From positions 62,001 to 126,000 of IMG/VR virus record IMGVR_UViG_3300050821_009780: DNA of 64,000 nt; one strand, 5' to 3'. Every line of letters begins with the position of its first letter. Within the stretch, counting starts at the first letter, position 1. Positions 1 through 6,558 of the stretch are shown one piece after another. Below the pieces are notes generated by a model that was given only the letters and a program-made list of their open reading frames with translations, was not told where the DNA came from and searched no databases. Position numbers and translations under genes: made by a program. Source of the stretch: a virus.

Positions 1-918
1 CAGCCCGTCCTGTCCCTCGGAGAGGTACACGTTCACGCCGCGCTTGAACGTCTTGGCCAGCAGCCGGCCGCCGTCCACGTAGGACTGCACGGTGCGCTCG
101 GCATCCTTGCGGTTCAGCGTCTGGACCGACAGCTCCAGCGTCTCGTTCTTGCGCGCCAGCTCCACGATCGCGCCGACCACGTCGGACTGCTCCAGCGAGT
201 CGCCGGACAGGGCGACGGCACCGGAGCCGCGGAGGGCGTCGGTGATCGCGGCGGTGAGGGACGCGGTGTCCGTCTGGGCGGTAGCGGCAGCCTGAAGCGC
301 CTCCACGTCAATGCCGTGGTCGGCCTTGAGGGCCGCAATCAGCTCTTCCCTGGTCGGCACTGGGTCCTCCGTAGATAGCACGACAGGTTCATCAAAGTCC
401 ATATCGGCGGAGTCCACGGTGGCGGCCACGATTTCCTGGTAGGGTTCCAGGTCCAGCACGTGCGGGCGGTTGGTGAAGCAGTGGTGCAGCAGGGCGGGGC
501 CGACCTTCTGGCCGGTGCGGCTGTCCTCGTAATCCATGGACAGCATGGCGCTCGCGCCCATGATGGTCTTGTTGCGCAGGCCCTCGGCGACCTGGGGGTT
601 GCGCACGTCCAGGACGGTGTAGACCTTGTTGCCCTCGCGCTCCAGGCGCACCACCTCGCCGCCGTTGCGCAGCGGATCTTCGGTGTGAGAGTTCTTGGCA
701 TCGGCAACCGGGGCCTGCACCATAGAAACACGGTTGTCGAAGTTCCGCTTCATCCCGTCCCAGAACTTCTCGTCAAGGTTATAGACCTTACCGTGGAAGT
801 TCAGTGGGCCGAGATTGAGGATGTGCTTGCGGAACAGTGCCCCAGACGCACCCTGACGGCCCAGCTCGACATAAGACTCAGTGCCTGCGCCGGCAGGGAT
901 GATAACAAGGTCACTCAT
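1..918 (-). CDS. Capsid maturation protease/scaffold-like protein, 3' end cut by window edge
   Basis: The frame is open from the ATG at 918 to base 1 (306 codons) with no stop, so the C-terminus lies outside the window. The N-terminal part reads as a phage prohead protease of the Mu protein I type: PLNFHGKVYNLDEKFWDGM, a His in NSHTEDPL that could be catalytic, and a GASAMLSMDYED segment where these proteases carry the Ser and acidic residues. From about residue 190 it becomes Glu/Ala/Leu-rich and helical, as expected of a fused scaffold. It would cleave scaffold and head proteins during assembly. The start overlaps the end of the HNH gene by 8 bp (ATGAGTGA). Its place downstream of portal and MuF-like genes fits. 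The catalytic residues are inferred from the family pattern. Confidence 0.75.
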   Translation of the reverse strand, partial: MSDLVIIPAGAGTESYVELGRQGASGALFRKHILNLGPLNFHGKVYNLDEKFWDGMKRNFDNRVSMVQAPVADAKNSHTEDPLRNGGEVVRLEREGNKVYTVLDVRNPQVAEGLRNKTIMGASAMLSMDYEDSRTGQKVGPALLHHCFTNRPHVLDLEPYQEIVAATVDSADMDFDEPVVLSTEDPVPTREELIAALKADHGIDVEALQAAATAQTDTASLTAAITDALRGSGAVALSGDSLEQSDVVGAIVELARKNETLELSVQTLNRKDAERTVQSYVDGGRLLAKTFKRGVNVYLSEGQDGL

Positions 919-1582
919 GCACCTGACTATCGGGGACTGCCTGAAGCCTCCGACGCAGCTCACTGTTCTCGGCGGTAAGCTGGCGCACCTGCGCTTCCAG
1001 AGCAGCGATTGTCCGCCTGCTCAACAACTGCTCCGATGCAGTCGCCCACTGCATATTACCCGGCTCATATCCCCGATCATTGTTGACGCGATCAAGCGAC
1101 TGCCCCTGCGGTCGCGGCCCTAGCTCTGCCTCGATGTCGCGGACAAACACCGCCACGTCATGCCACTGCGGAGCCACGCTTATCCCACGTGCACCATAGT
1201 TCCTGTAGGCATCCGCAGAAGGGTTGTAGCAGCGGGACATCATCTTCCGCCAAGCACCATAAAGCGGATGCCTGCTCAAGCCATGGGTGGTATTCGACAG
1301 CCTTAGCCTGTCCAAACTCTCCGCAGTCTGACCTCTGGCGCGCTGAACATCCACCCGCCAGCATCCGCAGGACTTACTAAGTCCTGCGACCAAAGCGGAT
1401 ACGCGTGTAACTAGAACCGCTCCACAGTCACAAACACACTCGGCGTACCGCTGCCCGTTACTGCTCCACCTTGCAGCAGGATCTACTACCTCAAGTCGCT
1501 CGAACCTATCACCTACACGCACCTGAGTTATCCGAGCATTCTTATGCCTGCCGCACTCGCAGCCTGGGTTACACCTCGCCAT
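911..1582 (-). CDS. HNH homing-type endonuclease (free-standing)
   Basis: A 223-residue protein with an N-terminal Cys-rich segment (CDCG, SCGCW) and a central block typical of phage HNH/AP2-associated endonucleases: GAWRKMMSRCYNP, NYGARGISV, then SLDRVNNDRGYEPGNMQWAT, which carries the D-R-x-N and N-x-x-W-A-T core. The last 30 residues form a Leu-rich helix. Such proteins nick or cut DNA and spread their own gene. It sits directly before the capsid protease and its stop overlaps that start, so it has been inserted without breaking the operon. Third-position GC looks lower than in its neighbours, which fits recent arrival. An 18-bp direct repeat covers its start codon. Confidence 0.85.
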   Translation of the reverse strand: MARCNPGCECGRHKNARITQVRVGDRFERLEVVDPAARWSSNGQRYAECVCDCGAVLVTRVSALVAGLSKSCGCWRVDVQRARGQTAESLDRLRLSNTTHGLSRHPLYGAWRKMMSRCYNPSADAYRNYGARGISVAPQWHDVAVFVRDIEAELGPRPQGQSLDRVNNDRGYEPGNMQWATASEQLLSRRTIAALEAQVRQLTAENSELRRRLQAVPDSQVHE

Positions 1583-1609
1583 GATTACAGATTACACCTC
1601 GCCATGATT
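1569..1609. repeat. Two direct copies of an 18-bp sequence over the HNH start codon
   Basis: The sequence TTACACCTCGCCATGATT occurs at 1569-1586 and again at 1592-1609, a 23-bp period. The left copy contains the ATG of the HNH gene on the minus strand; the right copy supplies a second, duplicated ATG and upstream region. It may be a small tandem duplication or a scar of the HNH insertion. Confidence 0.8.
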
Positions 1610-1617
1610 GCACAAGA

Positions 1618-1653
1618 AGAAGGGCTGCCCCGTTGCGCGGGGACAGCCCTTCT
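1618..1653 (-). terminator. Intrinsic terminator after the gene at 1688
   Basis: On the minus strand a long hairpin (arms AGAAGGGCTG and CAGCCCTTCT extended by CCCCG/CGGGG, loop CGCAA) is followed by TCTTG. It lies 35 bp past the stop of the gene at 1688-1957 and before the HNH gene. The stem is near-perfect, with one unpaired base, so it could also work on the other strand. Confidence 0.85.
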
Positions 1654-1687
1654 CTCGCAGCGGTAGCGCCCGCCCGTACGCCTTGCG

Positions 1688-1957
1688 CTACCGCACGCTG
1701 AAGGTCGTCGGCCCCTCGCCGAGGGGGACGTTGTGCTTGATGTAGTGGTTACCGGTGAAGCTGAACACCATGAGGTGCACGGTGCCCGGCTCGGGCCGGG
1801 AGGTCCCGGACTGCGCATCGTACATGTCGCCGATGGTCTCGGGCGTGGCCACGATGAAGGCGGCCTTGCGCCGGCCGTCGCGGTCGCGGTACTCGACGCC
1901 GGTGCTGAGGGCCAGTCCGCTGACCAGGGCGCTCGTGGCTTCGGTTGTCTCACTCAT
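1688..1957 (-). CDS. Hypothetical protein (89 aa), monocistronic unit
   Basis: Not recognised. An 89-residue protein starting MSETTEATSALVSG, with a beta-rich body (VEYRDRDGRRKAAFIVATPE, TVHLMVFSFTGNHYIKHNV) and no signal peptide or membrane segment. The ATG at 1957 was chosen over longer readings because AAAAAGGGGAG lies just upstream and because a promoter (TTGACT-17-TAAAAT) sits at 2010-2038, inside the longer reading. With the terminator at 1618 it forms a single-gene transcription unit, so it is probably expressed apart from the head genes around it. Confidence 0.8.
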   Translation of the reverse strand: MSETTEATSALVSGLALSTGVEYRDRDGRRKAAFIVATPETIGDMYDAQSGTSRPEPGTVHLMVFSFTGNHYIKHNVPLGEGPTTFSVR

Positions 1958-2009
1958 GGGCTGCTTCTCCCCTTTTTCCTGTTCCGGAGCCTTCCCCCGG
2001 ACGTCTCTG

Positions 2010-2041
2010 ATTTTACTCGCTGACTTGGCTTGAGTCAAGTC
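2010..2041 (-). promoter_or_regulatory. Promoter with palindromic -35 element
   Basis: On the minus strand TTGACT (2033-2038) and TAAAAT (2010-2015) are 17 bp apart, a good sigma-70-type promoter. The -35 box is inside the near-perfect 20-bp palindrome GACTTGACTCAAGCCAAGTC (2022-2041), shared with other promoters here. It also encodes the last codons of the upstream gene: the -10 box contains that gene's TAA stop. Confidence 0.85.
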
Positions 2042-2300
2042 TCGGCAGTGTGCGCAGATCCTCTGCCTTGACTGCATCAAACTCTTCGGCTGTCCGCATT
2101 GCTTCCTGGCGGCTGCGCCTCGGCGTCGCGTACACGGTGCGCGGCTCCTGGAACTCGACCACCTTGACGACGACCGGGTGCTTCGTCTTGACCACCTGGC
2201 CGACCAGCAGGCAGGCGGTGTACGGGTCGGGGGCCGCCTGCTCGCGCACGGCCGGGGTGGTGGTCAGCTCCCCCTGGTAGGTGACCTGGTACCTAGGCAC
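2013..2300 (-). CDS. Hypothetical protein (95 aa)
   Basis: Not recognised. It starts at GTG 2300, which overlaps the previous stop by 8 bp (GTGCCTAG). The sequence RYQVTYQGELTTTPAV, then VVVKVVEFQEPRTVYATP, looks like a small beta-rich domain; the C-terminus is charged and helical and ends LDSSQVSE, those residues being encoded by the promoter palindrome of the next gene. Third-position GC is high throughout, supporting coding. First-start evidence is translational coupling rather than a clear ribosome site. Confidence 0.7.
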   Translation of the reverse strand: MPRYQVTYQGELTTTPAVREQAAPDPYTACLLVGQVVKTKHPVVVKVVEFQEPRTVYATPRRSRQEAMRTAEEFDAVKAEDLRTLPRLDSSQVSE

Positions 2301-2562
2301 GCGGGGCCTCCCATCCCCCCAGGCGCTTGTCGCGCTGGCCCATGCTCTCGGCCTGCCACAGCCAGCGGTCGCCGGCGGAGCTGGCGACCCGGAAGAGACG
2401 GCGGCCGATGTCCGCCTTCGTGATGTATCCCAGGAACGCGAACACCGGGATGACCTCGGCCGTGGTCTCGATGCGGGTCTTGCCCACGTCATCCGGCTGC
2501 ACCGTGTAGAACACCCGGCCAGGGTCGGGCGGCGGGCCGGCCGGCTTGAACACCTCACGCAC
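2293..2562 (-). CDS. Hypothetical protein (89 aa)
   Basis: Not recognised. The GTG at 2562 is preceded by GGAGGAGG at good spacing, so longer readings were rejected. The protein begins VREVFKPAGPPPDPGR and contains a segment (TAEVIPVFAFLGYITKAD) of hydrophobic residues flanked by charges; it is not long enough to call a membrane helix with confidence. It overlaps both neighbours by 8 bp and belongs to the small-gene block at 2.0-6.6 kb. Confidence 0.75.
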   Translation of the reverse strand: MREVFKPAGPPPDPGRVFYTVQPDDVGKTRIETTAEVIPVFAFLGYITKADIGRRLFRVASSAGDRWLWQAESMGQRDKRLGGWEAPRA

Positions 2563-2902
2563 GGTCTGCCTCCTCCAGCACCGTGAACGACGCGCGGCGC
2601 ACGAAGTAAACGGCCTGGTCGCGGTTGCCGAACTTGAACTCCACGCCGACGGGCCACAGCTCGTAGGCAATGCCGTCCGGCCAGTGCTCCGCGATGGCCT
2701 CCTCGGGCAGGTCGTGCCGGGTACTCAGGTCGCTGTACCCGATGACCTCGTACTCGCCGCGCAGGTGCCGCACGCTGCCGTGGTAGCGGACCCTGGTGCC
2801 GACCGGCACCTTCGCGGCCTCGCCAGCCTGGCAGGCACAGGAACCCGGAGCGTGCGGGCACACCCGCCCGGTCGCGTCGTAGCGGACCCCTGACTCGCTC
2901 AT
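2555..2902 (-). CDS. Hypothetical protein (115 aa) with Cys/His N-terminus
   Basis: Not recognised. Start at ATG 2902, preceded by GGTGAAGAG and overlapping the DUF6283-type gene's stop by 4 bp. Residues 14-24 (CPHAPGSCACQ) could bind metal. The rest (VPVGTRVRYHGSVRHLRGEYEVIGYSD, later VGVEFKFGNRDQAVYFVRRASF) looks like a small beta-barrel. The GTRVRYHGS pattern resembles SH3-like folds, which is only a suggestion. Confidence 0.75.
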   Translation of the reverse strand: MSESGVRYDATGRVCPHAPGSCACQAGEAAKVPVGTRVRYHGSVRHLRGEYEVIGYSDLSTRHDLPEEAIAEHWPDGIAYELWPVGVEFKFGNRDQAVYFVRRASFTVLEEADRA

Positions 2903-3324
2903 CTCTTCACCGGCTTCCCCCGGGCGCTGCGCACCCTGGCAATCTTCTCGATGGCACCGCACGCCGCGTCGGACGGGTACTCAAGCTCCGCCTGCCCGTG
3001 GTCGGCGGCCTCGGCCCCGGAGGAGAACAGCGGCACCGGGGCCTCGTAGTCCAGTACCGAGGCGTCCAGCTCGTGCAGGTGCAGCCGGACCGCGAGCAGG
3101 TCGTCCGACAGGCTGCGGTGCCCGGCCCAGCCGGCGCACAGCTGCCCGTCCGCCTGGTGGCACATGAACAGCATGTGCCCCCCGGCGCGCATCTGATCCA
3201 GGATGTCGCCATCGTAAGCGCGCAGCTTCTCGTACTCCTCGTGCGACCAGACGCCGGACGGCACGTCCCGGCGGTACGGGCAGAACGCACACGGCTTCGG
3301 CCGCACCTCGGTCTTCTCTGTCAT
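2899..3324 (-). CDS. DUF6283-type Cys-rich protein (141 aa)
   Basis: Start at ATG 3324, shorter than the longest reading because MTEKTEVRPKPCAFCPYR matches the usual N-terminus. The pattern C-x2-C-P-Y-R...SGVW...Y.KL...FMCHQADGQLCAGWAGH is the family hallmark, with Cys/His residues spaced for metal binding. The family is common in actinobacteria and their phages and, as far as I know, has no assigned function. It lies in the block of small non-structural genes at 2-6.6 kb and overlaps neighbours by 4 bp. Confidence 0.8.
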   Translation of the reverse strand: MTEKTEVRPKPCAFCPYRRDVPSGVWSHEEYEKLRAYDGDILDQMRAGGHMLFMCHQADGQLCAGWAGHRSLSDDLLAVRLHLHELDASVLDYEAPVPLFSSGAEAADHGQAELEYPSDAACGAIEKIARVRSARGKPVKR

Positions 3325-3497
3325 GACCAGCTCCCCTGGCACCGTTCCTCTTCGCTGCCCTCGTGGTAGGCGAGGGACCGTACCTCGTGCAGTATTTCCC
3401 GGATCTCCCTGCGGCGCTCGGCCTCGTCCGGGATGCACTCCGCGACCATGACCCGGGCCAGCGCCTCGTCCACGGTCAGGCCGTAGCGGCTAGGCAC
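3321..3497 (-). CDS. Hypothetical protein (58 aa)
   Basis: Not recognised. Start at GTG 3497 inside a GTGCCTAG overlap with the previous stop; the longer reading to 3572 would overlap the zinc-finger gene and is Ser/Ala/Gly-rich, so it was rejected. The body (LTVDEALARVMVAECIPDEAERRREIREILHEVRS) is strongly helical and charged. Ends EERCQGSWS. Confidence 0.65.
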   Translation of the reverse strand: MPSRYGLTVDEALARVMVAECIPDEAERRREIREILHEVRSLAYHEGSEEERCQGSWS

Positions 3498-3636
3498 CGC
3501 GCTGCCCGGAGCCGCCGCACTGCCGTCCGGCGCTGACCCCGTCCTTGACCTGGTGCTTGCGGAGCTTGCCATCCTTGGTCAGCGCCTGCGTGCGCCCGCA
3601 GTACGGGCACTTGGCGCGCGGCAGCTTATGCGCCAT
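3490..3636 (-). CDS. Small zinc-finger-like protein (48 aa)
   Basis: A short gene with start ATG 3636 and stop TAG at 3490. It reads MAHKLPRAKCPYCGR, then a Lys-rich linker (KDGKLRKHQ) and RQCGGSG. C-x2-C followed by His and Cys fits a single zinc site, and the basic linker suggests nucleic acid contact. Small proteins of this sort are frequent in actinophages. Function unknown. It ends in the GTGCCTAG overlap that starts the next gene. Confidence 0.75.
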   Translation of the reverse strand: MAHKLPRAKCPYCGRTQALTKDGKLRKHQVKDGVSAGRQCGGSGQRGA

Positions 3637-3838
3637 GGCTCCCTGCCTCCCCGAGCGCCCTGCGCCCGGCTTCCGTCAGCTGGTAGCGGTAACTAGTCTG
3701 GTCAGCCGGCTCAACCAGGCCCTTTTCTGCCAGTCTCCAGACCTGCGGCACGATGCTCGCCGCGTCCCAGATGTACGGCCCCTGCTCGTAGCTGCGCAGC
3801 AGCTCCAGCTCGCCCTTGGTCAGCTCCACGGCACTCAC
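3626..3838 (-). CDS. Small winged-helix-like protein (70 aa)
   Basis: Start at GTG 3838 in a GTGA overlap with the upstream stop. The sequence LTKGELELLRSYEQGPY, VPQVWRLAEKGLVEPADQ and YRYQLTEAGRRALGE follows the helix-turn-helix plus wing pattern of MarR/PadR-like regulators (ending L-T-x-x-G-R-x-A-L). It may bind DNA and control the small-gene block, possibly the palindromic promoters. The fold call is by pattern only. Confidence 0.65.
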   Translation of the reverse strand: MSAVELTKGELELLRSYEQGPYIWDAASIVPQVWRLAEKGLVEPADQTSYRYQLTEAGRRALGEAGSHGA

Positions 3839-4341
3839 CACCCGGCCTTTTCCAGCAGTGTCAGCCACATGCCGAGCGAGACCCGGTGCCTGTCGTCCAT
3901 GACGACCTCCGCCTTGACCCACAGGCGGTCGCGGACATCCTGCCACGTCTGCTCGGCGGCCTCGTCAAGCTGCTTGCGGACTGCTGCCGCAGCAACCTCG
4001 GTATCCCACTTCGCTGGGCTGTACCAGAGCACCGCAGCGGAGAACCGCCTGGCCCCGTCGGGGGCGCACTCGCCCTTGCCAGCCTTGCGAAGGGCACCCT
4101 CCTGCGTCAGCAGACGGAGCACCCGCCCGACCCTGGCCTGGAAAGCCTTCTGCCGATCCGCTCCCTCCCACCGCCAGCCCGGCTTGACGCCGAGGCTCTC
4201 GTCGCTGTACACGTCGGCACCCAGCTCCTTGGCCACCGCGACGGCGGTCTCCCAGGTGCCCTCGGTCCGGCCCTTGGCCAGGACGTACTTCAGTGCCTCC
4301 GCCTTCAGCTGCTCGACGGTCAGATCCCTGAGCTTGTTCAT
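3835..4341 (-). CDS. Hypothetical protein (168 aa), possible DNA-binding
   Basis: Not recognised. Start ATG 4341 (MNKLRDLTVEQLKAEALKYVLAKG). The middle (KAFQARVGRVLRLLTQEGALRKAGKGE) looks like a winged-helix segment, followed by RRFSAAVLWYSPAKWD and a helical C-terminus. The pattern resembles phage proteins that carry a small wHTH. It overlaps the next gene by 4 bp, suggesting co-translation. Confidence 0.75.
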   Translation of the reverse strand: MNKLRDLTVEQLKAEALKYVLAKGRTEGTWETAVAVAKELGADVYSDESLGVKPGWRWEGADRQKAFQARVGRVLRLLTQEGALRKAGKGECAPDGARRFSAAVLWYSPAKWDTEVAAAAVRKQLDEAAEQTWQDVRDRLWVKAEVVMDDRHRVSLGMWLTLLEKAGW

Positions 4342-4348
4342 GTCTCCC

Positions 4349-4603
4349 TCAGCACTCCATTAGCCAGTGACGGCGCGTCTCCGGAAGCCTGTCGCACGGA
4401 CCGGGCTGCGGCTCGCCGGTGGCGAACACCGGGTCGCTGCTGCACTGCCATTCCGACGAGATCCCGGTGGGGGAGACGGCGTTGACCGCCGCCTCCACCG
4501 CATCCGCGTCCATGTCCGCCGAGGCGCAGACGCTGCAGACGACCAGCCCTGTCGCGTAGACCACGACCTCGCGCTCGCCTGCGTCGGCAACCTCCCTGCT
4601 CAT
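4349..4603 (-). CDS. Hypothetical protein (84 aa), Cys-containing
   Basis: Not recognised. Start ATG 4603 overlaps the end of the 272-residue gene by 4 bp. It begins MSREVADAGEREVVVYATGL and carries VCSVCASAD and scattered Cys (QCSSD, GPCD, MEC). The ADMDADAVEAAVNAV segment is an acidic helix. The Cys pattern is loose, so metal binding is not claimed. Confidence 0.65.
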   Translation of the reverse strand: MSREVADAGEREVVVYATGLVVCSVCASADMDADAVEAAVNAVSPTGISSEWQCSSDPVFATGEPQPGPCDRLPETRRHWLMEC

Positions 4604-5418
4604 ACTGTTGCCTCCACGTCCGCCCAGTGCAGCGACAGCTCGTTGCCGAGCGCGCTGAGCTTCTGCCGGGTGCCGCACATGGGGCACACGCCCGTCTCCT
4701 GGTACCCGTTGTCCGGGACGGACAGCTCGGTGCTGCCCTCGACGGGGGCTACCCACGAACCCTCGCAGGCCCCGGTGCCGTCCAGGTAGCTGCCGGGAGC
4801 GGGCTGCGCGGCAGGCGACTTCTTCGGCTGCTGCTTGGCGGACGCCTGCTTGCGCGGCTTGCGGGCGCGCTGCTTCTTCGGGTAGCCGGGCGGGAAGACC
4901 TTCTCCGGCCCTGCCTCGGGGTAGGGGGACGGGTTGGGCACGCCGCAGTCCTTGCACTTCCTGCTCTTCTCCGGCCACCAGTGGCCCCACCGGCGGCACG
5001 CCTCGATGCCGGTCGGCCAGACGCTGCCGTACTTGCTGTCGTAGAGGCTGGTCCCGTCGCCGGCGGCGAGGAGGTCGTCCCACACCTTGTGGTAGGCGGT
5101 CACCAGGCCGCTGCGCAGCACCGGGTCCTTCAGGCCGTGCTGCTCGCTGGCCGCAGCGTTCTTGAAGTTGGTGTAATCGAGGCCCAGCACGATGCGCGCC
5201 ATGGCCCGGGCCACATCCTCGGGGCGGGCGTACGCCCGCCAGCTGTAGTCCGCCTTGCCATCCGCGAACATGTTCTCGCCCAGCTCGGGGCAGTAAACCC
5301 GGAAGCTGTCCAGCCACTCGACCCGGCGGGCACGCACCTGCAGGGTCCTGTCGTCGTTCTCATCAACCTTGGTGCGCTGGACGATGCTCAGCGCCCCGTC
5401 CGGAAGCATTACCCACAT
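4600..5418 (-). CDS. Hypothetical protein (272 aa) with two zinc-ribbon-like pairs
   Basis: Not recognised. Start ATG 5418 with AAGGAG eight bases upstream; promoter at 5473-5501. The N-terminal half (MWVMLPDGALSIVQRTK, ENMFADGKADYSWRAY, VARAMARIVLGLDY) is a folded domain without a known motif. Then comes CKDCGVPNP, a basic Lys/Arg/Pro linker around residues 175-200, and CPMCGTRQK near the C-terminus, so two C-x2-C pairs flank a disordered basic stretch. That composition fits nucleic acid contact. It is the first gene of the run 5418-2013, up to the next promoter. Confidence 0.8.
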   Translation of the reverse strand: MWVMLPDGALSIVQRTKVDENDDRTLQVRARRVEWLDSFRVYCPELGENMFADGKADYSWRAYARPEDVARAMARIVLGLDYTNFKNAAASEQHGLKDPVLRSGLVTAYHKVWDDLLAAGDGTSLYDSKYGSVWPTGIEACRRWGHWWPEKSRKCKDCGVPNPSPYPEAGPEKVFPPGYPKKQRARKPRKQASAKQQPKKSPAAQPAPGSYLDGTGACEGSWVAPVEGSTELSVPDNGYQETGVCPMCGTRQKLSALGNELSLHWADVEATV

Positions 5419-5456
5419 AACCTGGCTCCTTCGCTCCGCCTTCCCGGCGGTGCCTA

Positions 5457-5504
5457 CTTGGCTTATACCAAGAGTATAGGACTAGACTTGGCTCAAGTCA
5501 AGTC
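5457..5504 (-). promoter_or_regulatory. Promoter with two palindromic operator-like sites
   Basis: Minus-strand TTGACT (5496-5501), 17 bp, TATACT (5473-5478). The -35 lies in the 20-bp palindrome GACTTGACTTGAGCCAAGTC (5485-5504). A second inverted repeat, CTTGG-6-CCAAG (5457-5472), covers the expected transcription start near 5466. Two sites placed over the -35 and +1 are a classic repressor layout. Drives the gene at 4600-5418. Confidence 0.88.
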
Positions 5505-5823
5505 CTAGCTCCTGCTGGAGCACGAACACGGCCACATCGTGCTTCCACGCCTTGTACACGACAGTGCCGCAGCGGTCAGGCGGGAAGGGGTACTTGTCCA
5601 GCGCGGCCTGGACGACCCACCGGAACGCCTGAGCTGTGTCGGACAGGCCGATAGCCTCGGCGGCCTGGCAGAACGCCGTCAACTTCGCCTCGACCACGGC
5701 ATATGCCTTCAGGTTCGTGTTGTAGGAAAAGCTGCGTCGGTCGCGCTCAGCACCGGCAGCTCTGGCTATCAAGGTAGCCAGCTCTTCAAGTCCCACCGTC
5801 AAGGCAGGAGTTTCTTTGCTCAT
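5482..5823 (-). CDS. Hypothetical protein (113 aa), probably leaderless
   Basis: Not recognised. The ATG at 5823 (MSKETPALTVGLEELATLI) was chosen because the -10 box TAATCT ends only 7 bases upstream, which puts the transcription start at the ATG; there is no room for a ribosome site. Helical protein (LIARAAGAERDRRSF, LKAYAVVEAKLTAFCQAAEA) with no clear family. Its last residues (DLSQV) are encoded within the palindrome of the next promoter. It forms its own unit between two promoters. Confidence 0.75.
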   Translation of the reverse strand: MSKETPALTVGLEELATLIARAAGAERDRRSFSYNTNLKAYAVVEAKLTAFCQAAEAIGLSDTAQAFRWVVQAALDKYPFPPDRCGTVVYKAWKHDVAVFVLQQELGLDLSQV

Positions 5824-5830
5824 GCCAAGA

Positions 5831-5862
5831 AGATTACTTATCCGCTTGGCTTGAGTCAAGTC
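5831..5862 (-). promoter_or_regulatory. Promoter with palindromic -35 element, leaderless start
   Basis: Minus-strand TTGACT (5854-5859), 17 bp, TAATCT (5831-5836). The -35 is inside CTTGACTCAAGCCAAG. The start codon of the driven gene (5821-5823) begins 7 bases after the -10 box. It overlaps the last codons of the upstream gene (LDSSQADK). Confidence 0.82.
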
Positions 5863-6148
5863 CGTGGCTGACGGCCTTCTCCCTTACGTGCCAGAGAGCG
5901 GCGTGCGCGTCGTACCCGTCCGGGACGTCCTCAACGGTCCACCGGCCGTTGTACGGCAGCCGCTCCGCCAGGCGCCCGCCGTGCTGCGGCCAGGTCGGCT
6001 GGCTGCCCTTATCCAGCAGCTGACCCTCCACTCCCGGCGGCACTCCCTGCGGGATACGAGCCATATCAGGCCACTGACCTGCCTTCAGCGGCAGCGTCGC
6101 GGCGAACGCCGGACCATGGTACGGGCTGTGCCAGACGGCGACCTTCAC
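5834..6148 (-). CDS. Hypothetical protein (104 aa)
   Basis: Not recognised. GTG 6148 is preceded by GAGGAGGACGG, a clear ribosome site, so the longer reading was rejected. It starts VKVAVWHSPYHGPAFAATLP and is rich in aromatic and Pro residues (GQWPDMARIPQGVPPG). No membrane segment. Co-transcribed with the 2797-residue gene upstream; its 3' end carries the next promoter. Confidence 0.75.
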   Translation of the reverse strand: MKVAVWHSPYHGPAFAATLPLKAGQWPDMARIPQGVPPGVEGQLLDKGSQPTWPQHGGRLAERLPYNGRWTVEDVPDGYDAHAALWHVREKAVSHGLDSSQADK

Positions 6149-6558
6149 CCGTCCTCCTCGTCGCCGCGGAAGACCCGGCCCTCGGCGGACAACCGCAGCG
6201 ACTCCTGCCGATCCTTCGCCAGCGCCTTCGCCTGGGCGGGGGAGACGTTGCCGCTGCACACCATATCCATGTACCGGTGCGCCGGGGTCTCCCCGCCCAG
6301 GTCCAGGGTCAGCTTCAGCAGCGCGCAGGGCTGCTCCTGCACCAGCGCGCAGGCGGTGACCGCGCCGGAGAAGCTGCGGCCCTCGGAGGGGCTGTCGAAG
6401 AACACCACCGGGTCGATGCCGCGCAGCCGGACGACCTCCGGCCGGGGCACCGGGAGCGTGTGGGCCTGCGGGCTGTCGGCGGACGTGACGATGCAGCCGT
6501 GCGGGAACAGGCGGTCGAACATCGCCTGGTACTTGCGGGCCTGCTCGGGAGGTTCCAT
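6145..6558 (-). CDS. Hypothetical protein (137 aa)
   Basis: Not recognised. ATG 6558 shares one base with the stop of the giant protein (TGATG). The protein begins MEPPEQARKYQAMFDRLFPH and contains a conserved-looking core (VVRLRGIDPVVFFDSPSEGR) followed by helices. No motif assigned. Because it directly follows the giant protein it could be a partner or chaperone, which is only inferred from position. Confidence 0.75.
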   Translation of the reverse strand: MEPPEQARKYQAMFDRLFPHGCIVTSADSPQAHTLPVPRPEVVRLRGIDPVVFFDSPSEGRSFSGAVTACALVQEQPCALLKLTLDLGGETPAHRYMDMVCSGNVSPAQAKALAKDRQESLRLSAEGRVFRGDEEDG

